Of a stretch of DNA of 64,000 nucleotides, positions 55,666-64,000 are shown piece by piece. The stretch is taken from NCBI RefSeq assembly GCF_007565055.1, contig NC_044555.1, forward strand, positions 35,596,611 to 35,660,610, read 5' to 3'. Position numbers and translations under genes: made by a program. Under the pieces are notes generated by a model. That model was not told the DNA's origin and did no database searches. It worked only from the letters and a program-made list of their open reading frames with translations. Each line of letters starts with the position of its first letter. The first letter of the stretch is position 1. Source of the stretch: Rhinopithecus roxellana (Eukaryota; Chordata; Mammalia; Primates; Cercopithecidae).

Positions 55666-58600
55666 GGAACCAAGTATTCTAACTCATTCTATTGACCTTC
55701 TCAGCTGACTCAGCATTATGTTTAAATATTCTATAGCATTTTATCTTCTGGGAATCCAGGGACATTTCAAACACTCAGCTGATGTGCAATTTCAATGTTA
55801 ACCTTGAGGACTAAAAAATGGGATAAGAAAGCAAATTGATTCAATTGAAACAGGTTATTTTTGTCCAGGAAAATGGTTAACAGAGAGAGGTCATTGCTAG
55901 TCTGGATTTGACTTTGGTTGTCTTCACTTTGATCCATGTCTGTCTATGTCAGCCCTCTCTGTAATTTATTTTCTATATAGGTAGATTATGTACTACCTTT
56001 TCTTGCCATTCCTGAAAAAAAATCTTACAGGAGTTGATGAATATTTCCACTAGTGCTTTGGATTCTAATATTTCATGCCACTGGTTTCCACTGATCGTGA
56101 TATAGACCCAGTGCTACATTTCTCAAGTAATACAAGAGGGGTTCAGAGAACCCATAGACTAGAAGAAAATGGCTACAAAGTGACATAAAGCTATGGTAGC
56201 ATTAAGGTTGTCCTATGGAGTTAATTCACGAAAGATGAAGTGAAGGTCAGTATTCTTACACTTATCATACAGAAATAAGCCAAACAGAATATTTTTAAAC
56301 CCACAAAACCTGGTGAAGGGCAAAGAATATTGGGCTTGACATACAATTATAAATGATTCATTTTGACTTTTTATACTTTAATCATGTATAAAAGTTTATT
56401 TTAACAGATCAAACAGCCTATTTAAAATGTTGTCAATGTGCCAACATGAAAATGTGTCTCTATTTCTACTTCATCTATAAAATGGAAAAGACAGTAAGAG
56501 ACCTTTTCGTCCTATCTCACAAGACTGCTAAGAGAAGTAATTAAGCAAACAAAATATAAATATGCTGAGTTTTAATGCTTCAAATCAGCCTCACACTGCT
56601 ATGTCGGTTAAAATGACTTTAAGAATGTGAGTTCAATGTATATATTTGTATAGGGAATATCTGAGTAATGACAATGGTAATGTCAGAGTCATTTGATTTT
56701 TAGTAATTTTAAAGTTTCTTACTTGTATTTTTATTTTTCTATAAAACACTTTTTTTCAAAAATAAAAGGGAGTAAGTAATGATTAAATTACTGCACTTGA
56801 GTTAATTTTTTATAAAAATGTTGATCGTGTTTCTTATTTAAAATGATATTTGAAAATAGTTCACAAATTTAAAAATCATGGAAACATTGACTATAACAGA
56901 ATAATTATATAGCAGGTGATATAGTTGGGAAAATACTTAGAATGATAACTTTATTTAAATACACTAATTTTATACATAACCAAAGATCACACAAGAGTAA
57001 CAAGATGTTACTGATCTGCATGCTAAGCCTAAATAGTTTACATAATGGGAAAATAATTAAGTGTGATATACAAAGGCCATGAGGTATGATTTCATATGTT
57101 GTATTCTGCCTCTATGTTGTAGGCCTTTGTTTACAACCATATTTATTTTTACATTTATGACTTTCACCACATTAAAATTGTATTTATAAATTTAAATATA
57201 TTCATCAGATAATAACAACGGTTTCACTCAATTTGAGTTTTAAACCCACCTCAAGCTTACCGAGAAGATCTTTACGGACCACTAGAATGTCACTATGGAT
57301 CTTGATAAACAGGTAACTGACAAGTTGCTAACTCTTCATTTTAGGCACGGCCTTTGCATAACACAGGAGTAGCAACAGTAAATACAACTCAGTGAATATT
57401 ATATTTGTTTAGATTACTTAGCTAAATATATATACTTATATTTTTATTATGTATATTGTATATACATATATTGTATGTATATTTTCATAGTTTATGCGGA
57501 GATATATTTCCCTTTTCTCCTGGTAACTGGTGGCCTTAGACACACTAAGTAGAAGAAAGTTGATCAAACTCTATAGAACAAAATGAAGTTCTCTAGGGGC
57601 TTACTCAAGTAAAATCTAAACTAAGAGTGATGCAGGGTGTTGTACTACTTCTTTAAAGGTATATGCAACCTAAAATAGTCATTTCAAAACTCATGACTTA
57701 GTAGGTAGTAATTTTGATTTCATTGATAGTATATTAGATTCAGCAAGTTATGTATCTAATTTAGAGGGTTAGATTTTTGGTTCAAGAGGTGATGTATCAG
57801 ATTTATGCAGGAGACTTAATTCAGCAGATGATATACCTTACTCAGTGCATGATGAATCTGATATAGAAGGTGATATATTTAATTCAATAGCTAATATATC
57901 AGAATCAAATGTGATTCATTTTTTCCAGTAAGTAATTAATATTACTCATAACTGATTTATCTATTTTAGCGTGAAGTGTACTATGTTCTGTAAGTTATTT
58001 ATTTAGGTATATGAGATATAAATTACATTATTGATATAGATTTTCATTGCAAAGTAGTTCAGAAATTCCTGATTACCTTCTTGTTACTCCATTTCATACA
58101 TTTTTAAATGACATTTTCAGAGACCACCTACTTCAGAAGAATCAGAAATGCTTATTAAACATGTAGATTCTTTAAATTCACCACAGACCTAATAAGGAAC
58201 AGGGCTAACTGAATATTTAACAAGGACCCATGGTAATTTTTTTTTCTTCTTACCCTCTCCCTTTCATTTTAAAGATTCATGGTAATTTTTATGCACAGTG
58301 AAATTATAAGCTTTACGAAATTTGAAAACTCTGACATGTTAAAAACAAGATGTATCAAATACAGAATAATACGATGTTCTTGTAAACACAAAAGTAAATT
58401 TATGGTACACCTTGAACTTACTTGATGTTTCCTTTTTGTAATTATCACAACATTTCATCTTTTGTAAATACTACCTCTAAAGATGTAAAAATTGATTTGC
58501 GTCTGCCCTTAAGTAATAAAGTAAACTTGTCACCTCTCCCTGTGGCCTGAACAAAATATTGGATATACTCATAGTTTGACAAGTAAAGCCTGCATTTCAG

Positions 58601-58690
58601 AGCATAGAAGAAAATAGTCACTTTTTAAAATGTGGATATTGTGGTTTCAGACAATCCTATGTGTACATTTATGGTAATCATGAGTGTTCT
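55666..58690. other. Long unassigned AT-rich region
   Basis: About 3 kb with no gene. A possible weak MIR lies near 56450-56570 ('cttcatctataaaatggaaa', 'ctatctcacaagactgc'). A TA-rich patch lies at 57425-57485 and a degenerate tandem repeat at 57700-57921. No open frame of note. Confidence 0.45.
57700..57921. repeat. Degenerate ~21-base tandem repeat
   Basis: About ten related units follow each other, each a variant of AGGTGATATATCAGATTCAAT. Examples are AGGTGATGTATCAGATTTATG (57787), CAGATGATATACCTTACTCAG (57824), AGGTGATATATTTAATTCAAT (57868) and AGCTAATATATCAGAATCAAA (57889). Spacing drifts between 17 and 23. No long open frame spans the whole array. Confidence 0.65.
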
Positions 58691-58699
58691 ACTCTATTT

Positions 58700-58890
58700 C
58701 ATACTTTTTTACTTCCAGGGTTGTGTTAGAAATGCATTTTATCAAATACTTTTAAGTTATGTAAAGCCATGTGACTTGGCTTGGGCAATGAACTATGAGC
58801 AGAACCGATGGATATCAGTTATAGGTAGAAGCTGTAACATCCAGTATGTGTGTTTCCCAACCTTTCCACTTCCTAATGAAGGTATTTATT
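58700..58890 (+). mobile_element. Weak old MLT1-like LTR fragment
   Basis: 'aagccatgtgacttggcttg', 'gggcaatgaactatgagcag' and 'atcagttataggtagaagct' match the first half of old MLT1 LTRs. The plus-strand 104-codon opening at 58632-58946 crosses it and shows no known domain. Confidence 0.45.
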
Positions 58891-59164
58891 TGGATTATTT
58901 TGTCTCTTTGAACACTGTAGATTGTATATCTGTGGGAGGTAGATAATTTTTTTTTAATATTCCATAGATCTTCAGATAAGGAAGAGTCACATCTGGATCT
59001 GATATCGGGAATCCTGTGCCTGACTCAGAAATCTTGGATTTTGAGCTCCACACAGTCACCAGATGAGATTTCTGTGTTGCTCTCCCTGGGCAAGTAGTGA
59101 TGATATTCTGTGTGAATAAAGAGAGTGAGCTGAATTTTCTGTAACCAAAAGGGCAGACTGTGGT

Positions 59165-59560
59165 AGTCATTATTGTTATCCACTATTTACCTTTGGCTCT
59201 CCTCATTAGGTTCAGTCACACAATGAGATTGTACTTCTCCAATCCCACAAAGTTCATCAGGGCCACTAGACTGACTGTAACCAATGAAATGTGAGGAGAC
59301 ATGTTGCATTTTACCTCTTAGTGAAATCTTTGGGAGGTAGTGCATTTTTCCATGTTCTCTTTACCTTCATCTCAATTGCTTGCAGCATCCTGAATGGTAA
59401 CTCCTCTTTTAAGCCTAGGTCTCAGGGTAGATAAAATGTAACACAGCTTCTAGCCAACTTGTGAAACACATGTACTATTATGAGGAAAAATATAAACTTT
59501 CATTGTTTTAAGTAAATGAGGTCATAAGATTGCTTGGTACTGGAACAAAAATTAGTCATT
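59165..59560 (+). mobile_element. Old MLT1-like LTR
   Basis: 'actgtaaccaatgaaatgtg', 'catcctgaatggtaactcct' and 'tcattgttttaagtaaatga' fit the same LTR group as 19000-19462 but are more decayed. Confidence 0.5.
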
Positions 59561-60107
59561 CCTGACCAGCACACAGCATAAAAAAAAATCTTCTAAAAGT
59601 GTTGCATAATGGTTTAATGTTTTGCTACAGATATATTTATACATAGCCCACTTTTGATCAGTTGAGTGACCTTATGATAAATATATCTGGACATTTATTT
59701 CAATTTTTCTCTGTACGTATATCACTTATTAGCATTTTCATGAAAGTTGGGAAGAAGAAATGGTGTGTGAATTAGTTAATTTTTGTATATGTTGGCAGCT
59801 TCTCTAAAATGTCTTCAGGAAAAGATTTTAAATTTTGGCTGTAGTAAAAATATAAAAGGTCTAGAAATTTCTATTACCCATGCTATTTCATAGAAAAACA
59901 GAAGTTTACAATTAGGTTTCTTGTGTTCTTATTAGGGAGCTGTTGCTAGCCCTGGGACTATAGTCATATCTCCACTTTATTCACTATTGTAACTTAATGA
60001 GATGCTAGCATCCTTATAAATTATTCTTTATGGTTAATTGTATGAGATTATATTAATTTTCATCAGCTGCTGTTTCACTTAATAGAGGATGTCCAGCTAC
60101 GGGCAGC
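59561..60107. other. Unassigned region
   Basis: No gene or repeat recognised. Confidence 0.35.
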
Positions 60108-60475
60108 AAAAGTTACCTAAAGAAAGGGCCAGAAAACTATAGCCACAGACTAAATCTGGCCTTCTACTTATTTTTCTGCAGTCTTCAATCTAAGAATGAC
60201 TGTTACATCTTTAAGTTGTTGAAGAAAAAGCTCTTAAAGAATATTTTTTGACACATTAAAATTATATGAAATTCAAATTTTATGTAAAAAAATATAATTT
60301 TATGAGAACATATCCACGTCCATTCATTTATGTATTGTCTCTGGTTATTTTCACACTACAATGACAGAGATGAATAATAGTTTGCAACAGAGACAGTGTG
60401 GTCTATAAAATTGAAAACAGTTACTATCATCCCCTTTACAGAAAATGCTTGCCAACTCCTGCTCTAAAAGATGAA
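60108..60475. mobile_element. hAT-type MER DNA transposon relic
   Basis: 'ctaaatctggccttctactt', 'ccacgtccattcatttatgt', 'attgtctctggttattttca' and 'ccctttacagaaaatgcttg' with 'gccaactcctgctct' follow a common hAT/Charlie-type MER from inner part to terminus. Non-coding. Family name not certain. Confidence 0.65.
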
Positions 60476-60809
60476 TATTTTCACTGATCTTAATCAAATA
60501 AACTGAATATTTTGTGATGACATTTTATTTTTAAAGCTAGAATTTGATTGCTGATATCTGTTTTTTTTTTTTTGTAATAATTGGGATTTAAAATTAATCT
60601 TGTATCACCATTTAACTTTGATTCCTTAAGTATAACAAACAATCAGCAACCGTGGATTTTAGAGGAACCATAATAAAATTGTCTTTGATATTACTATATT
60701 TCCAGCAAGGAGTGTTTTAATATTAAGAAGGAAATCCCCAGAGCCTAGAAGTCTTTAATTTTGCTTATGTAAATATTTGAAATTTGTGTTCTCTTTCACT
60801 TATTTTGAA

Positions 60810-61113
60810 TTTTTTTTTTTTTTTTTTTTCCAGACAGAGTTTTGCTCTGTCCCCCAGGATGGAGTGCAGTAGCATGATCTCAGCTCACTGCAAGCTCTGC
60901 CTCCCGAGTTCACGCCATTCTCCTGCCTCAGCCTCCTGAGTAGCTGGGACTACAGGTATCCACCACCACGCATGGCTAATTTTTTTTGTATTTTTAGTAA
61001 AGATGGAGTTTCACCGTGTTAGCCAGGATGGTCTCAATCTCCTGACCTTGTGATCTGCCCATCTTGGCCTCCCATAGTGCTGGGATTACAGGTGTGAGCC
61101 ACCGCGCCCGGCA
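60810..61113 (-). mobile_element. AluS/Y-type element
   Basis: A complete reversed Alu with a T tail and 5' end CGCGCCCGGC. It has GGTGTGAGCC, the ordinary 5' form, so it is not AluYR. The duplication ACTTATTTTGAA / ACTTATTTTCAA (60798-60809, 61114-61125) has one mismatch. Confidence 0.95.
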
Positions 61114-61379
61114 ACTTATTTTCAAATTTTAATTGCATTAAATTATCTTATACAACTCAATGTGAATATATTGCAAGAGTAGCATTTTTATTATTTTTTT
61201 AAATTGAACATATTGTGTAAGGCCTTGATTTGCCTACATGCAAAAAAAGAAAAAAATTAGTAGTAATATATTTGAAGTTGAGAACAGCAAACATAGATAA
61301 TTCATTCTAATGCTAAATAGCCTCTATTCTGTTTGAAAATTGGTTTAAATTTCTTTCTTGAAAAGTATGTGGGAAAGCA

Positions 61380-62156
61380 AATGATTTAATTTTTGTATAT
61401 GGCATAAGACAAGGGTTCACTTTTATCTTTTTGCATGTGGATATCGAGTTTTTCCAACACCATTTATTGAAGAAAATTTCCCTTCCTCACTGTGTATCCT
61501 TGACAACCTTGTGAAAGATTGGTTAAACATGGCTTTTTGGGTTTAATTCTGGGCTCTCTATTCTCTTCTATTGGTCTATGTGTCTGTTTTTATGCCTGTA
61601 CAATACTCTTTGATTACTTTGTAATATAGTTTAATATAGTTTGAAAAAATGAAGTGTGATGCCTCCAGCTGTGTTTTATTCTCAAATTTGCTTTGCCTTT
61701 TCAGGATCTGTTGTGGTTCCATACAAGTTTTAAAATTGTTTTTCTACTTCTGCAAAAAATGACACTGGACTTTTGATAGGGATTGTGTTGAATCTGTAGA
61801 TCACTTTTAGTAGTATGGACTTTTAAACAATATTAATTCTTCCAATTCATGAACGCAGACTATCTTTCCATTTATTCGTGCCTTCTTCCATTTATTTTAT
61901 CAATGCTTTATGGTTTTTAATGTACAGATCTTTCACTTCTTTGGTGATGCTGTTATAAATGGGATTTTTTTGGTTTTATTTTCAGACAGTTTCTTGTTAG
62001 TGTATAGACACATAACGAATATTTGTGTGTTAGTTTTGTATTTTTCAACTTTACTGGATTCACTTATTAGTTCTGATAGTTCTGTGGTGGAGTGTTTAGG
62101 GTTTTTTATATAGAACATCATTCATCTGCAAACAGAAGTTAATTACTTATTTTCCC
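61380..62156 (-). mobile_element. Inverted 5' segment of an L1M
   Basis: Reversed ORF2 text from 'tttttgtatatggcataaga' through 'attggtctatgtgtctgttt' and 'ttgtgttgaatctgtagatc' to 'cattcatctgcaaacagaag', the RT-site region. The RT motif reads FADE. The sense part of the same element starts at 62160. Confidence 0.85.
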
Positions 62157-62918
62157 AATTGGGTGATTTTTTACACCATATACAAAATTTAACTAGAAAT
62201 TGATTAAAGGCTTAAGTGTAATGTCAGAAACTGTAAAACTCCTAGAAGAAAGCATAGAGAAAAGTTCCTTCACATTTTTCTCAGCAATGGATTTCTTTAA
62301 AGTGACACCAGAAGCACAGGAAGCAAAAGCAAAAATAAGCGAGTAGTCCTACAACAAACTAAAAAGCTTCTACGCAGCAAAGCAAACAGTCAGCAAAACG
62401 AAACGGAAACCTACAGAATGAGAGAAAACTTTTGCAAATCATATATCCGATAAGCATTTAATATCCAAAGTACATAAATAACTCAAGTAACTCAATAGCA
62501 AAAAAAAAAAAAAAAAAAGAATCAAATAACCTAATTGAGAAGACATACAAACGACAACAGGTAAATGAAAAGGTGCCTACTATCACTAATTATCAGGGAA
62601 ACTCAAATCAAAACCACAGAGATATCACAACATGCCTGTTAGAATGACTATTAAAAAGACAAGAGATGATGTGTTGATGAGGGTGTGAAAAAAGGGAACC
62701 CTTGTACACTGTAGGTGAGAATGTAAATTAGTACAGTCATTGAAAACAGTGTGGAAGTTTCTCAAAAATGAGAAATAAAACTACTGTTCCATACAGCAAT
62801 CCCACTTATTGGTATGTGTCCAAAGGAAATGCATTCATTGCAGCACTGTTTGCAATAACGAAGATATAGAAACAACCTGTTTCCATCAACAAATAAATGA
62901 ATAAATAAATCAGGGCAT

Positions 62919-63002
62919 ATATATGTGTGTGTATATATGTAATATATATACATGTATACATATATGTATGTGTATATGTAATATATGTATACATATATAC
63001 AT
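62919..63002. repeat. TA/TG-rich microsatellite, left block
   Basis: Mixed TATATG/TACATA units begin exactly where L1 has its short 'gtatatacacac' run. Frames over it rich in Tyr, Ile and Thr are repeat translations. Confidence 0.9.
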
Positions 63003-63157
63003 TTGGGTAATAAAGTTTACACTTCAATACTTGTTTTGATACCTTGTGTAATCTAACAACTATTTATTAAATTTTTAATCTGCCAGGCAATGTGGTAGGT
63101 ACTGGATTAAATAAGACAATGTAAATAATGCATTTGATACACGGCAGGTCCTCAATA
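63003..63157. other. Non-L1 segment inside the TA microsatellite
   Basis: About 155 bases of ordinary complexity with an L2/MIR-like flavour: 'caactatttattaaattttt', 'ctgccaggcaatgtggtagg', 'cggcaggtcctcaata'. It matches no part of L1 that I recognise and is bounded on both sides by TA repeat. Confidence 0.6.
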
Positions 63158-63334
63158 TAAAATATATAAATGTATATATACACATATATACGTATATATG
63201 TGTATATACATAATATACATATACATATGTGTATATCTTACATATGTATATGTATGTATACACATATACATATGTGTATATATTAATCTTTATACACATG
63301 TATATTTACATGTATATATACACACACAATAAAA
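63158..63334. repeat. TA/TG-rich microsatellite, right block
   Basis: About 177 bases of TATACA/TATGTG units ending in CACACACA, after which L1 text resumes with 'aataatattcagtgataaaa'. Confidence 0.9.
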
Positions 63335-63683
63335 AATAATATTCAGTGATAAAATAAAGGAAATCCTGCCATTTGCAGCAACATGTATGGAACTAGGGGT
63401 CATTCTATTAAGTGGAAGTGAAATAAGCCAAGCACAGAAAACAAATATTGCATGTTATCACTCATGTGGGATCTAAAAACCTGTATCTCATAAAGATAAA
63501 GTAGATTGGTGGTTACTAGAGGTTGGAAGGGGAAAGGTGAGGGATGAATGAAGGGAAACAGAGGAACATAAATGTATTTATCACCACTGAACTTTACACT
63601 TAAAAATGGTAAACATTGCAAATTATCTATCTATCTATATATATTTACCTCAACAAATAATAAATTTTTAAAAATTATAAAAG

Positions 63684-64000
63684 GAAATGCAAATCAAATC
63701 CACAGTATCACCTCACAATTAGTATTATATCCATTATCAAAAAGACAAGAGATACATGTTGGTGAGGGTGTGGAGAAAGAGAACCTTTGTATACTGTTGA
63801 TGGGAATGTAAATTGATACAGTCATGGAAAACAGTACGGATGTTTCTCAAAAAATTAAAAATAGAACTACCATATAATATAGCAATTCCACTTCTGAGCA
63901 TATACCCAAAGGAAAAGCAGTCAGTATCTCAAAGAGATTTCTGCACCCTCATGTTCATTGCAGAATTGTTTGCAACAGCCAACATATGGAAACAACCTAA
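63684..64000 (+). mobile_element. Another L1M ORF2-end fragment running off the window
   Basis: 'ggaaatgcaaatcaaatcca', 'caaaaagacaagagatacat', 'ggtgagggtgtggagaaaga' and 'catatacccaaaggaaaagc' repeat the same part of L1 as 62590-62880 in the same orientation. It is a second copy directly after the first one's tail. Confidence 0.85.

Larger units (their letters stand above)
62160..63655 (+). mobile_element. L1M 3' half (sense), same element, with TA array and foreign segment
   Basis: Sense ORF2 resumes at 'acaccatatacaaaatttaa', overlapping the end of the inverted part, then 'gtaaaactcctagaagaaag', 'gttagaatgactattaaaaa', 'catttgcagcaacatgtatg', 'ggtggttactagaggttgga' and a terminal 'gaactttacacttaaaaatg'. 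A 19-A run lies at 62500-62518. Between 62919 and 63334 a TA microsatellite and a non-L1 segment split it. Confidence 0.85.

Noticed and set aside
58632..58946. 104-codon plus-strand frame with a hydrophobic stretch
   Set aside because: It overlaps an MLT1-like LTR. The hydrophobic run comes from T-rich DNA.
63572..63811. 79-codon plus-strand frame near the window end
   Set aside because: It joins an L1M 3' tail to the next L1M fragment and has no coding meaning.

Overview
The window is a stretch of gene-poor, AT-rich primate DNA made almost entirely of interspersed repeats. Six Alu copies (2875, 34150, 37581, 42525, 45143, 46875) carry GCTCAAGCC and/or ACTAGCC...GAGGTGG in place of the human AluY GCTCACGCC and ATTAGCC...GTGG. 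I recall these as marks of the Old World monkey AluYR lineage, so a macaque-, baboon- or guenon-like genome is the best guess. I found no multi-exon protein gene, no tRNA or rRNA gene, no CRISPR array and no bacterial or phage signal. Nearly all short reading frames are fragments of L1 or Alu or chance openings.

The one gene-derived item outside the transposons is a processed retrocopy of COX7C (31948-32368, minus strand). It has a poly(A) tail, a 16-bp target-site duplication and an uninterrupted 63-codon frame. As far as I can recall the parent, every coding change is an amino-acid change, so it reads as a neutral pseudogene whose short frame has survived.

Layout: 1-2660, two L1M 3' ends and a TA/CA microsatellite. 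2664-3380, a TIR-bearing DNA transposon split by an Alu. 3.6-4.2 kb, two MIRs. 6.1-7.3 kb, a minus-strand L1 with an inverted 5' end. 8.3-9.4 kb, an L1M split by an MLT1 LTR. 9644-17988, an almost full-length old primate L1 with a long 5' region, a nested L1PA 3' end and a GAAA microsatellite. 18.0-19.7 kb, an L1M, then an L2 split by an MLT1. 21.7-22.6 kb, an MST/THE1-type solo LTR next to an MLT1. 23.5-27.7 kb, L1M pieces split by LTRs and an Alu. 28.4-31.0 kb, two MLT2-like LTRs around a clean 516-bp ERVK-type solo LTR. 31.7-32.7 kb, the COX7C retrocopy inside an L1M. 33.8-44.2 kb, an older L1 interrupted by two Alus, a 3'-truncated L1PA 5' UTR piece, another Alu and a second nearly complete L1. 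44.2-50.9 kb, Alus, L1M pieces, an LTR-like stretch, and an L2 holding a MADE1 element. 50.9-55.7 kb, an L1PA 3' end and then a 4-kb L1 with an inverted 5' half. 55.7-60.8 kb, mostly unassigned sequence with a decayed 21-bp tandem repeat and a few old LTR or hAT relics. 60.8-64.0 kb, an Alu, a third inverted L1 carrying a large TA microsatellite with a foreign segment in it, and the start of another L1.

Nothing here works together as a pathway. The story is insertion history: L2, MIR and L1M first, then MLT1/MLT2/MST LTRs, DNA transposons and AluJ, then L1P, AluS and the ERVK-type LTR, then lineage-specific AluYR. I see no new functional system. Family names come from recalled consensus sequences, and exact subfamily labels are tentative.
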